42,297 bases of DNA, taken from contig JANTQF010000308.1 in NCBI GenBank assembly GCA_032988165.1, positions 1 through 42,297 on the forward strand, read 5' to 3'. The stretch is from Emmonsiellopsis sp. PD_33 (taxonomy: Eukaryota; Ascomycota; Eurotiomycetes; Onygenales; Ajellomycetaceae). Under the pieces are notes generated by a model, which searched no databases, was not told the DNA's origin, and saw only the letters and a program-made list of their open reading frames with translations. A program made the translations under genes and the position numbers. This document shows positions 33,238 to 42,297 of the stretch, piece after piece. Every line of letters begins with the position of its first letter. The first letter of the stretch is position 1.

Positions 33238-34123
33238 ATGAAGCCTCTCCTACTCACCTACCTGCTACTCCTCTTCTCAACCGTGCTTGCCACCTCCGCC
33301 CTCCGCATCCTCCCCCAACAGCCCTATCCCACCCTCCTATCCCGCCGCCGCTTGCTACCCCGGAACCTGCACATCCCCACGAACCTCAACCCAATCCCAC
33401 CCCGCTACTCCTTATCCGACGACGACCGCCTACTTCTCCAACCCGCAAACATGGGCAACAAACCCAGCCGCCCAGCAGCCGATGGCAGTACTAGTGCCAA
33501 ATCCTCCTCCAAATCCCCCCTCCACGTCTCCGACATCCTCTCCAAAACCCGCGAAATAAACGTCTTCTCCTCTCTAACCCGGGACATCGAATCGATCTCT
33601 GCCCGCCTCAACGACGGCTCCCAAAACACCACTGTCCTCGCCCCATTGAACTCCGCGATCCAGTCTCTGCCTCGGAAGCCATGGGAGGATCCGCAGGATT
33701 ACGAGCAGTTTGGGCGGGAGCAGGCGTATGCGGGGGCTGAGGGGGAGGGGAGGGCGCAGAGGAATCTGAGGAGGTTTGTGGAGGCGCATATGGTGCCTGT
33801 TACTCCGTGGGGGGAGGGGGAGGCGGGGAAGGTGAAGACTGTGGGTGGTGGGGAGGTGAGGTGGGAGAAGAAGGGGGGGAAGATTTTTGTAAGTTTTCTT
33901 TTTTCTTTTTCTTTTTCTTTTTTTTTTAAAAACTCCCTTTCCTCTGCTTTACCTTTTTTTTATTGTTGTGTGCTATTATATTCTCAGGAGGGAGCTTGTG
34001 TGAAATGGAAATGCTGATTTGGGACTGCAGATACAACCTGGAAACGTTGAGGTTCAGAAAATTGCGAAAAAGGTCTCTAATGGGGAGGTCTGGATTTTGA
34101 AGGGGATCATCAATTATGTTTGA
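33238..34123 (+). CDS. Secreted FAS1 (fasciclin-like) domain protein
   Basis: Two exons, 33238-33888 and 34031-34123, joined by a 142-bp T-rich phase-0 intron; 247 residues. A signal sequence (MKPLLLTYLLLLFSTVLAT) starts the protein. A basic, Pro-rich stretch runs to about residue 95, and a single FAS1-like domain follows: INVFSSLTRDIES, NTTVLAPLNSAIQSLP, an insert with EDPQDYEQFGREQAY, and RRFVEAHMVPV; exon 2 supplies the last strand, WILKGIINYV. FAS1 proteins are adhesion or surface proteins; role here unknown. Wobble use changes abruptly near 33655: Glu, Lys, Ala and Gly shift from GAA, AAA, GCC and GGC to GAG, AAG, GCG and GGG. Confidence 0.75.
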
Positions 34124-34585
34124 ACTACGACGACGATGACGTGACGATGCTGGTGCAACTGCAGGACAGTCAATGGTATTCTGCTTGACTACTAAGATAA
34201 TATGGCGCTGCGGGATAGTCAACCAGCGTTGATCGCTTTTTTTATGGCAATATGGTCATCTTTAGCGTTGTTTTCTTTACTTGATATCCATGTGGCGTTT
34301 GCTACTTTTGGACCTCCATTTTGGGAGGTCGGTTTTCATCGATGATGGAACTTTTGGTCCCGGGAACAGGAAGATTGGACATTCATATGGGTATAGATAC
34401 GGAGTGCATATTCCAGGGTTTCATTATTCCAAATGCATATATATTTATTCATATTCTATTACGGGCAACGCTGTGCAGATGATAAATCAGCGGCTTTCAC
34501 GCACAAAGTCCCCCCCCTTACTGATCCATGATATTCTAGTAATTACATCGTATCATCATCGCTTCGCCGCGGGCCTCAAATCTTT
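34124..34585. other. Convergent 3' spacer
   Basis: Lies between the 3' ends of the FAS1-domain gene and EMC3. AT-rich; no gene seen. Confidence 0.4.
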
Positions 34586-35712
34586 TTACCCAACCTGCTG
34601 CAACAGCCTCTCCTCAATCCCATCCAATATGCAATAATGCTCCATGACTTCCAGATTCTCCGCCTCGGCCTGGAACGTCTTATCGGGATCCTGGCCGGGG
34701 CCAAAGGGGTTCGCGTTCGCGTTAGGGTTCATTTGGGCCATTTGTTGGCTCATTTGGCTGGCGGCTGTGTAGATAGCGGTTAGAAAATAGTGGTTTATTC
34801 GAGGAGCAGAGGGAATAGTAGCAACTTACAGTTATCGCTTCCTAATATGAATCCGAAAACGGGCTGTAGACCAAAAAGGTTGAGGAAATACCACGACAGA
34901 CTCGATACCCATCTCACGTCAAGGTCGCGCGTCATGACGCCGGACTGCAGCATGGATTTGAACCGGATGGTGAGTGGGAAAGGGAGTTTCACTATTTCCG
35001 GTTAAAAAAATGTTAGTCATTTCATTCGTCCTTGCCTGCTGGGCCTGCACTGGCGATAAACGATACCACCAGCAGAGTCTGGTGGTGTATTGCCAAAAGA
35101 GAGGGAAAGAAACCTAGAACGGGGCAAACATACAGATAACAAACCCCGAGAAAAAGGCATTAATCCACCCCATAATCAGCGTCTGTGGAATCATCATCGC
35201 CATATTCCCCTTCATCATACCCATCATCGCATCCATGCCCGCCGGGTCCGTCATCGGATTGACCGGGCCAGCCCCCTTGCCCTCTGGGTCCTTTAGGAAC
35301 GTGCCATCCTTGTACGCGGCGACAAGGTAGCTCTTGCGAGCGGCGAGGGAGGAGGGAGTGAGGACCGCAGAGGCATTGTTGCGCAGGTTGACGCCGCGGA
35401 ATAGGGAGAGGCGTTCGCGCGATTCAGCGAGGGTTGAGGCGGGTTTGGGTGGGGTGGACATTAGCATTGTTGCGTAGTGGCGGAGAATGCCTGTTAGGAT
35501 CTAGAAATATGCGGTGGTATGTTAGGCCTAGGCTTGTGTAGGAATAGAGGGTATTGGGCGTGGTGCCGTACCATGACCACCGTGATGGGGATGAGGATCC
35601 AGTAGCTATTCGGTCATGTTAGTGCTGTCTGGTGAGGTATTTGGGAGGGGGCGGAGACACACAAAAGGGCTGGATCCCGGAGGATCGTCTGCTCCACGCC
35701 TTGAACCGCCAT
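34586..35712 (-). CDS. emc3: EMC3, ER membrane protein complex subunit 3
   Basis: Five exons on the minus strand: 35712-35663, 35605-35572, 35500-35134, 34991-34830, 34764-34586, for 263 residues, the normal length. Starts MAVQGVEQTILRDPAL, then a first membrane segment (YWILIPITVVMILTGIL). The cytosolic loop is followed by a Met-rich stretch (MDAMMGMMKGNMAMMIPQT), a second segment (TLIMGWINAFFSGF), KLPFPLTIRFKSMLQSG and a third segment (WYFLNLFGLQPVFGFIL). EMC3 is the Oxa1/YidC-related insertase core of the EMC, which puts tail-anchored and multipass proteins into the ER membrane. The 142-bp third intron joins FVIL to KLPFP. The gene starts 337 bp from, and divergent to, a signal peptidase subunit. 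Confidence 0.92.
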
Positions 35713-36049
35713 TGTGAGTGGACAATGCGGGGGTATGATATCTCAGGAGAACGGTGATGAAGCTGGCATCTGGTGAGAAATGGACGATGCGATGTCGTGG
35801 AAGTTGGCGTGGGAGAATGCCAAGAGATGCCGGGGCTTAGCCGGTTCTGGCGATATATAACGCTGCTTTAGGCGCCCGCCGCTTTGCTCAGGACAGCTCG
35901 CCGCAACTCGATCTTCCGCATCATATCCCCGATACAAATATATTCCTCCAACACGAACATCAGCTCTCGAACCAACTGGCGCACCTTATGAATTTATGAC
36001 CCATCCCCGCGACCCTATCCAAACGAAGAAACCACACAAAACCCTCCCA
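35713..36049. promoter_or_regulatory. Shared divergent promoter of EMC3 and SPC2
   Basis: The only sequence between two start codons that face away from each other. A TATATAA element lies near 35852-35858. I see no clear unfolded-protein-response site, though the consensus is short. Confidence 0.5.
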
Positions 36050-36928
36050 ATGGCCTCTTCAAAGGTCCCTGTCTACTCAGTCTCTGGTCAGCTCATACAT
36101 AGTTCCACTCCAATCTTCCCGCTCCCGCCTTCTCCCCGCTCACCCTCCCATTACATTACTATAACAGACAAGTCCCTGAACTAATCCATAATCCCTCCTA
36201 TACAGAGCTCAAAAACGCCACCGACGATGCCATACCCGCCTACCTCACCACCCTCCCCAAACCCAACAACTTCATCGCAGACAACACAAAATCCAACGTC
36301 CGCCTAGCCCTAGGCTACACCGCCGTAACTATATCCGGCATCTGCTTCTACGTCGACCGCCAGCTGGGATGGGAGGTTTCGCAGATATATATTCTTGCGG
36401 CCGTGGTGGTGTATTTTGCGCTCAATCTTGCGTTTACGGGTTGGATTTGGCTAGTGGAGGCTGGGCAGGTGTTTGAGGGGAAGAGGGCGGGGGAGACGGT
36501 ATGTTTTTTTTTTTTTTCCTTTTATTTTCTCTCCTTGCCTCTTTGTGTTGTCTGTGGGATTGCATATCTGAAACGCCCGGCACTGCATCTACCAAAAATG
36601 GCCGGGGAATAACCACCCCACCAGCCCCTTTTTCCTCTTGCCCCAAAAACAAACTTAACCGCCCCATTCCTAACCATCTCTCTAGCTCCAAATATTCTCT
36701 TCCACGAAAAAGAACTCCCCCCTCTACACCCTGCGCATAAAACATACCTCATCATCCGGCAGCCTCCTGCAAGACACCTCCATCACCGCCCCCTTTTCCA
36801 ATTGGTTTTCTGCGGACGGCATGTTTCACCCTGAGCCGTTTCGACAGTGGCTAGCTAGTGAGATTGGGGCGCTGAAGGCGGTTGATTCTGCTGCTGGTGC
36901 GGTGGGGAAGGGGAAGGGGAAGAAGTAG
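36050..36928 (+). CDS. spc2: Signal peptidase complex subunit 2 (SPC2/Spc25 type)
   Basis: Three exons, 36050-36086, 36206-36498 and 36686-36928, give 190 residues. The first exon is 12 codons with a weak donor (GTCAGC). Residues ~49-95 form two closely spaced membrane segments (LGYTAVTISGICFYV and YILAAVVVYFALNLAF), then a C-terminal cytosolic part ending in a Gly-Lys tail (GKGKGKK). This is the layout of SPC2, the accessory subunit of the ER signal peptidase complex that contacts the Sec61 translocon and helps substrate recognition. Composition resets in exon 3: it starts C/A-rich and ends G/T-rich. Confidence 0.85.
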
Positions 36929-37015
36929 GTGGGGTGGATTGGGTTGGGAGGCGTTGAGGGGAGAGGAGACGAAGGTGGGGATGGAAGAGAGGGGAGGGGG
37001 AGGGGGAGAGGATGA
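36905..37015 (+). other. G-rich tract with quadruplex potential
   Basis: From the Gly-Lys codons of SPC2 into its 3' flank the plus strand has many runs of three or more G separated by one to ten bases. Such spacing can form G-quadruplexes in the transcript or in the coding DNA strand. Not tested. Confidence 0.4.
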
Positions 37016-37688
37016 AAAGAAGGTATTGTTTGTTTTTTTATGTTTTATTCCGGATGCTCTACTGGGTAGGAATGGCGAATATTGAGTTTTTTTACATCCT
37101 ATGTGCTTGTTGTTCCTGGGGTGTGGTTTCTTTCTAGTATTCATCTAGGCACATGGGTAAGTAGCATGCATGCATATCATTAATTATTACCTGAAGAACA
37201 ATTGTCTAGTACTGAATAGACACAATAGTCATGAGAGCCATTATTCATTCCCCCTCCAATGATTTTATCCTATTCCACCCAGCCTAGCCAGTTGCGCCTT
37301 TACCCCATCATGACAAGAACATAGGAGGATCCAACCAAATGCACCAAAGACAAAAATAACAGCAAAAAGAGGGAAAAGATGCCAACCAAATGCATAAAAG
37401 ACAAAAATAACAGCAAAAAGAGGGAAAAAGATGTCAACCAAGTATCACCACCAGACCATAACTGGAAACCATATGAACAACCATGATAACCCAAAGTAGA
37501 CAGCGTAAAGGGGTATATCCGATAAATAACCGACGTGTCGTTTTGAGGGCTGGTACCCGACCCCATCCGCGAAATTACAAAGGTGGTAAAAACCAGAAAA
37601 TCCAGGAATAGGTAGGGGGACAGGAACAGACAAGGGGAGGGAAAAGGAAATCCCAGAGAATCAGAATGAATCCATAACCTTCCACCAA
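36929..37688. other. Convergent 3' spacer with a 51-bp tandem duplication
   Basis: No coding region seen. Includes the G-rich tract at its left end and the duplication at 37331-37434. Confidence 0.4.
37331..37434. repeat. 51-bp tandem duplication
   Basis: Two copies, starting at 37331 and 37382, both beginning CCAACCAAATGCA and ending in an AGGGAAAA-type tail, differ at only a few bases. The copy is recent and lies in the 3' flank of the unknown minus-strand gene. Confidence 0.8.
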
Positions 37689-38627
37689 TCACTTAACGGG
37701 ATCGTCCATGACAGTTGCGCGGATAAGTGAATCGCCCATGCCCACAGCGACCCTAACAAGCTCAACGGGATAGTCTGCGACAACCTCTGGCGATAGCGGA
37801 CGGTCCAAACTAAGTTCAGACAGCGAGTCGGCGATTTTTGCAACGGCGATTCTACCTGGTAGGTCAGGGAGTTGACCCCAGGAGCTATTGGTGCTGGGTC
37901 TCTCAAACACACGCTTATCCGGGGGAGCCATGCTCGAGACGTAGAAATCGTAGATGATATAGACTCCCGCGGGGACACCGCTACGGTCGATTCGCATCAC
38001 AACTCCAAAATCGGTGTCATACCATTGACAGTCTGCGACGCCCGCTAAGGTCTTTCGTTCATCTTCGTCAGCTGCGGCCCATTCCAGCATGCCTATCTGG
38101 TGGAAAACAAAGCCAGAGTCCATGGGATCGTCGGACTCATTTGACTGTGTGCTTTGTTCGGAGTAGTTCGCTTTACGGCGGTGGGAAGGGTATTGTGGTT
38201 GGACGTTGAGGTTGACACCAAGCACATTTGGCGAGGCAAGTTCACGGTCAGTTTTCGGGTTCGGTTGGTCAGGTCGGAGGCCATATGGCTTGGGGACGAT
38301 GCGATAGACATCTCCTTCGCTGCTGGTTCCGACAGGAATCCAGGGCACGACATTTTTATAAATGGTGCTGACCAGTTTGGCACGCTGGAGCTTGTTGTTG
38401 TAGTTCATGGTGTCGAACATAGCTATGAGGTCTGCACGGGGGGTAGGGGGGGCGAACATCCAGAGCGATGGCCGATTCTTCCGTATTCTTTCACCGTGCC
38501 AGTTGTGAAACGCGTCAGCATCTTCCTTGTTCGGGTATTTTTTCTTGATGATGGGGCCTAGGGCGTGATCTGGCCTCAGACGCTTTAACTCTTCCCGAAA
38601 AGTTTCAAATTCCTCGTCTGTTGGCAT
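37689..38627 (-). CDS. Protein of unknown function (312 aa), divergent partner of the next gene
   Basis: Single-exon frame read on the minus strand. I start it at MPTDEEFETFREEL (38627) and not at the earlier in-frame 38693, which would add 22 residues of no evident function. The N-terminal third is rich in charged residues (REELKRLRPDH, HGERIRKNRPSLW). The middle carries an acidic/Ser linker and the C-terminal half reads like a folded domain (WYDTDFGVVMRIDRSG, GVYIIYDFYVSS). No signal peptide or membrane segment. I recognise no family. It faces away from the gene starting at 39093, sharing a 465-bp spacer. Confidence 0.6.
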   Translation of the reverse strand: MPTDEEFETFREELKRLRPDHALGPIIKKKYPNKEDADAFHNWHGERIRKNRPSLWMFAPPTPRADLIAMFDTMNYNNKLQRAKLVSTIYKNVVPWIPVGTSSEGDVYRIVPKPYGLRPDQPNPKTDRELASPNVLGVNLNVQPQYPSHRRKANYSEQSTQSNESDDPMDSGFVFHQIGMLEWAAADEDERKTLAGVADCQWYDTDFGVVMRIDRSGVPAGVYIIYDFYVSSMAPPDKRVFERPSTNSSWGQLPDLPGRIAVAKIADSLSELSLDRPLSPEVVADYPVELVRVAVGMGDSLIRATVMDDPVK

Positions 38628-39092
38628 GACGAAGGGCAAGAGAAGACAGATGCGCTGAAATGATCGAAAAGTGGTGGATGCTTGCCAAGCCAAAGCGGGG
38701 TGGGCAAGAAAGGCTTGGAGCGGGAGATGGAGCTGGAGATGAAGCTGGATCTGGAGATGAAGCTGGATCTGGAGATGAAGCTGGAGATGCAGCTGGAGGC
38801 GGGGATGACTTCAATGAGTGAACTGGTTGGCAGACGCCGGCCCGGAAGAACAATGATCCCCGCTGTGGCTAGGGCTTAGGGCTCGCTGGCGCCGTCAGGT
38901 GACCCACACAGCCCGCCACCACGCCAGCCTGCGAATCAGAGCTTCTCATCCTCCCAATTTCCAACCGCCAAGTTTCAACTTCCAAGGATCCACCGACCAC
39001 GGCGACCAGACAACTTCAAGCTTCCTCAAGGCCCAAGGCTCAGACTTAGACCAGACCGGACCGCCACAAAGCTTGTCCCACCAGAAATTCGA
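38628..39092. other. Divergent spacer with a 12/18-bp minisatellite
   Basis: Intergenic DNA between the starts of two unrecognised genes. It contains the minisatellite at 38724-38798 in the middle. Confidence 0.45.
38724..38798. repeat. GAGATGAAGCTG minisatellite
   Basis: Five copies of a 12-bp GAGATGRAGCTG-like unit, two of them extended by GATCTG to 18 bp. All units are multiples of three, so both strands stay open (a Pro/Ser/Ala-repeat frame on the minus strand, a Glu/Met/Lys/Leu one on the plus), but I do not call either as a gene. Confidence 0.65.
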
Positions 39093-40419
39093 ATGGAGCA
39101 GCCAATGACGCCATGCTTAGCAGAACGACCCGCCATCAACCCCCCGGCAGCGCTGTTGGACGAGGAAGCTCGAACACGCTACTCCAAGGCTATCGTCGAA
39201 TTGGCTTGCGGTTCAGCGCGCCTAATTGGCGAACTGCAGGTCTTTCTGTCCCGGCTGCCGTTCTCCCATGCAGGTACGCAAGCTGATGATTTGTCCATTT
39301 CTGACCTGCCCCTGCTGCCAATGCTGACACAGAAAACAGAGCTTACGATTGGGTTCCTGCAGGCCATCCGATACCGCTATTTCCTTCTTGATGAGGCGAA
39401 CAAGTGTCTAACCCATATTCTAGCCCCTTTTCATGGGGTGACTGCGATTGAAGCCTTGTTTCAAGAGAAGCTCCCAAACTTTGGAGACCTCCTCCGGATT
39501 TGCGACGATGAGCTCGTTAATGTGAAGGAGAGAATCATACATGCCATGGGATCAATTGGTCTGTCCGAGGACCAGTGCCCCCCGATAAAGGCTGGTGACC
39601 ATGTGCCCGCCGCCTCCCCGCGCGAGCTTCTGGTGGCTCTAGTGGCCAACGACGAAAAATTCGTGGCAAGTTTGGCAACGACCAAACCAGAGGTATTTCT
39701 TCGTAAGTAACTCGAAGCTGGTCACAATGTTTCAAAAAAGGAAAATATTTCAATCAAAGCTAACATAAAAAACCCTAAAAGCCGACCTCGGGAAGAAGTT
39801 GGGCCTTCCTCTGGAGCCTGTCAACCCGTTCGCTGAAACAGAGTTTACCCTGGCCACAACTGTGGCGGACGGGGCCGTCAAGATGCTCTTTGTTTGCTTT
39901 CACGAGCAGCAAGGGCAGGCCGGCCGGTTTCTTGTCGGGGCTAATGGAGAATTTTGGGGGGACCTGGAGGAAATCGGAGATATCTGCAGGCGGAGCCGGG
40001 ATTTGCGCCTGGGGGCGTATATCCCGGCTGCCAAAGCGGCGTTTGAAGCCTTAAAGGCCACAGAAGCGCAAGTCTGGGCTGAAAACCCCGCCGCCAACAC
40101 CGAAGACCGCGATACCGTCGCTACCATGAGGACCCAGGCAATCGAACGGATGAGGAGCAACCCGGCATTCCTTGGGCGCTCATCCGAAAAGGGCCAGGCA
40201 TTCGCAAACTCTGGCGGAGCCAGGCAGTGCTGCTTCCTTTGCCAAGGTATGATGGGATACCGCACTTTCAAGAAATTTAAACCATCGGATATTAAGTCAT
40301 ACCTCCGCCAGTTCAAATGGGCGGATCGCGGCGACTATGCACATTCGTGTGCGGAAATTGCTGTGAGCCACCAGTGTGCAGCCAGCTGGGAAGCAGCGGG
40401 CTTCGGCCAAAACCATTAG
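39093..40419 (+). CDS. Protein of unknown function (415 aa) with a Cys/His-rich C-terminus
   Basis: Two exons, 39093-39702 and 39782-40419, with a 79-bp phase-1 intron that joins EVFL to PDLGKKLGL. The protein is soluble, with an alpha-helical-looking first half (ARTRYSKAIVELACGSARL, FLQAIRYRYFLLDEANK). Near the C-terminus a Cys-Cys-x2-Cys (C353, C354, C357 in ARQCCFLCQG) is followed by H391, C393, H400 and C402 (HSCAEIAVSHQC), a spacing that could bind zinc. I compared it with deaminase-type CxxC motifs and it does not fit, because no His-x-Glu precedes the cysteines. Function unknown; it may be restricted to a small group of fungi. Confidence 0.65.
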
Positions 40420-41069
40420 GCTTTGGTTCACCTCTCTTTCCTCTCTCTCTCTTTCTCTCTCTCTCGCGGCCTCTCCATCTATCGGCCTCATTCTCTCCCG
40501 CTCTCTCCCTATTTCCCGGCCTCTTCCGGCTTTCTAAATCTCTGGCTCTGGCCTTTCTGTCTCTCTGTCTCCCGGTGTCTCTGTCTCTGTCTCTGTCTCT
40601 GTCTCTGTCTCTGTCTCTGTCTCGGTCTCGGTGTCGGTGTTCTTGGGATTTCTATCTCTCTGTCTTTATTTTCTTATGTTTTCTTTTAAAGCCCATCCTT
40701 TTTTTTTTTGCTGAAAAAGAAAGGCGGCAGATGAACGAATTAATAATGCTAATACCATAAGACTACATAATATTTAATGTGGTCTTATTGCCATTCCCCA
40801 TTTTCTTTTCTCTTTCTGTCTTTCCCCCCAAGAGCAAAATAAAAAGGGAGAAGCCCTGAGGGTCTAGTCCTGGCTCTATCCATCCCTCTAATTACCCAAC
40901 CACGGCATCCGCCATGCGCCATCGTCTATCTCCCCGGATCCTAAAGGATGTAGAAACAAAAAGCGCGAGAATCACACACACACATATACTAACGAAACCC
41001 CAAAAAATAAGCACCCAATCCATTTCATTCAAATCATATCCATTCTATCCTACAAAATACCCACCCCTT
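40420..41069. other. Convergent 3' spacer, pyrimidine-rich
   Basis: C/T-rich with a (TCTCTG)n tract, then AT-rich. Open frames here come from the simple repeat and are not coding. Confidence 0.5.
40576..40639. repeat. (TCTCTG)n microsatellite
   Basis: About nine copies of a TCTCTG unit, degrading to TCTCGG at the right end, in the 3' flank of the unknown plus-strand gene. Confidence 0.8.
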
Positions 41070-42109
41070 TCACTCCCCCTGCGTATCCCCCTCCAGCGTG
41101 CCGGGTTTCTCAACCGCGTCGGCGGGGTGTAGGGCGCCGTGAACACGGTTTTGCACGATTCTCTGGTTGGTGGATGGGTTTGTTAGTAGGGGTGGATGGA
41201 TAGAAGGGATTTTGATATTCGAGAATGGGTGGATGAATGTGGAAAGGGGGGTTGGGGAGGGGGGAAATAGCACTTACAAGTAGGTTTCTTAGTAGAACTA
41301 CGATGGTAACCTTGCCAATGGCGGGGACGTATATAGATGCTTTTTCTTTGACTTCTGGGCCGAAGTTCTGTTTGACGGGTGTGTTAGTATATGCCATCTC
41401 AACAACGAATAAGAAGAAGAGGGGGTCCCTCGTAGCAGCCACAAAGAATAATGAAGAAAAGAATAAAGAAAACCATACCTTCTCACTCGAAAAATTAATA
41501 CAAACAGCCCCCTGCCTCAACAGCTTCGTATCAAACTTGAACCCCTCCCCAGGCACGCCCGAAATCACCACATCACAATGCGGCACCGCATCCTCCAACC
41601 CCCACCCCTCCATATCCACCACCTCATGCCTCCGCTTCCTTATCCCCTCCCCCCTCGTAAACTGCTGCACCCCCGTAACATCCACACTATACACACACGC
41701 GCCATCATTCGCCAACAACGCCGCCAACGGCCTCCCCACCACCTCGCTCCTATTCACCACACAAATCGTATGCCCAAACAGCCTATCCCCATACGGCAGG
41801 ATGGTATTGTAGATATGCAGGTACTCGAGGATCTTGATGACGGCGAGCGGGGTGCATGGAAGCACGGACTTTTGCGAGTGCGCGCTGTCGAGGAAGCGGA
41901 TGTTCTGGTACATGTTGAAGATGTAGCGGTGGCTGAGGCCCTCGACGTCCTTGGAGATGTCGACGATTTGCTGCAGGTATTGGTCTTGCCGGTTGTTGAA
42001 GATTGGGTAGTAGACTATTATTCCGTCGATGTCGGGGTCGGCGTTGGCGGCGAGGAGGGCGTCTTCGATGTCGTCGCGGGTGACGGTGCGGAGGGTGTAG
42101 CGGAAGTTG
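41070..42109 (-). CDS. NAD-dependent methylenetetrahydrofolate dehydrogenase (Mtd1 type), 5' end missing
   Basis: Three exons on the minus strand, 42109-41479, 41367-41278 and 41162-41070, covering about the last 272 residues; the gene continues through an intron (acceptor at 42111-42110) to exon(s) outside the window. Motifs are diagnostic: IIVYYPIFNNRQDQYLQQIV, VLPCTPLAVIKILEYL, CVVNRSEVVGRPLAALLAN, DVVISGVPGEGFKFD, INFSSEK joined to NFGPEVKEKASIYVPAIGKV. It converts 5,10-methylene-THF to 5,10-methenyl-THF with NAD+ in the cytosol, feeding purine synthesis. It is the monofunctional Mtd1 group, not the trifunctional C1-THF synthase. Wobble composition switches from C/A to G/T near 41815. Confidence 0.92.
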
Positions 42110-42297
42110 CTGTGGGGGGGAAGGGGAAGGGGGGGTTGTTAGATGGTGGTTCTGTATGAGATGTTCAATTTATAAGCTTATAAATTCCTATATTCATTTC
42201 TTTCTGAATTATCTTGTACATCTACTACTTGCAGATAGGTGTATAGTATTTCTATTTTTTATAATTATAGAGTTTCAGTCCTGGAATAGATCATACT
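42110..42297 (-). other. Intron of the methylenetetrahydrofolate dehydrogenase gene, running off the window
   Basis: AT-rich on the left of the window edge, with a C-rich tract just before the acceptor. No exon start was seen in it, so the first intron is at least 188 bases long. Confidence 0.5.

Noticed and set aside
38605..38853. Minus-strand Pro/Ser/Ala-repeat frame
   Set aside because: It is the translation of the minisatellite, in a different frame from the gene at 38627, and no splice joins them convincingly.
40201..40410. CxxC motif as a nucleic-acid or fungal deaminase active site
   Set aside because: Deaminases need a His/Cys-x-Glu before the CxxC; none fits, so only a possible zinc cluster is claimed.
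40423..40760. Ser/Leu-repeat open frames
   Set aside because: They arise from the (TCTCTG)n and C/T-rich tract after a normal stop codon.
335..42109. Functional link between the betaine-to-choline enzyme and the one-carbon dehydrogenase
   Set aside because: They lie at opposite ends of the window, 37 kb apart with unrelated genes between; a shared theme of methyl/one-carbon metabolism is not evidence of linkage.
1..42297. Transposons, CRISPR arrays, viral remnants
   Set aside because: No terminal repeats with a transposase or reverse transcriptase frame, no spaced repeat array and no viral protein was seen; the repeats present are simple or short tandem ones.

Overview
The window is nuclear DNA of a filamentous ascomycete, most likely Eurotiales (Aspergillus/Penicillium type). 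Genes are interrupted by 50-190 bp spliceosomal introns (GT...AG), codons are GC-rich and intergenic spacers run to 0.4-2.6 kb. The gene content is typical fungal: a betaine-reductase NRPS-like enzyme, a GH11 xylanase, a Kre9/Knh1-type GPI protein, MMS19, EMC3, a signal peptidase subunit, an NAD-type methylene-THF dehydrogenase and an intronless initiator tRNA-Met. No virus, CRISPR array, rRNA or intact transposon was seen.

Left part (1-13.4 kb): a single-exon A-T-R-SDR megaenzyme of ATRR (glycine betaine reductase) architecture; an F-box/ankyrin protein; a broken short-chain dehydrogenase; a 2.6 kb gene-free stretch holding a promoter-like element with no long reading frame and two palindromes; and a nine-exon Na+/H+ antiporter.

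Middle (15.6-30.2 kb): a small secreted GPI-anchored Ser/Thr-rich protein, a She3-like coiled-coil protein, a 984-residue protein I do not recognise, and the MMS19 cytosolic Fe-S targeting factor (minus strand, six exons), followed by initiator tRNA-Met.

Right part (30.6-42.3 kb): a GH11 endoxylanase, a secreted FAS1-domain protein, EMC3 and signal-peptidase subunit SPC2 transcribed divergently from a 337-bp spacer, a divergent pair of unrecognised genes, and the 3' part of a methylenetetrahydrofolate dehydrogenase whose 5' exon(s) lie beyond the right edge.

The genes do not form one pathway; apart from EMC3/SPC2 this looks like an ordinary mixed chromosomal segment. The most unusual signal is compositional. 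In many exons, on both strands, wobble positions start rich in C/A and turn abruptly to G/T, and the pattern restarts after each intron. Exon boundaries were derived by eye from splice signals, frame continuity and protein-family similarity; no database search was run.
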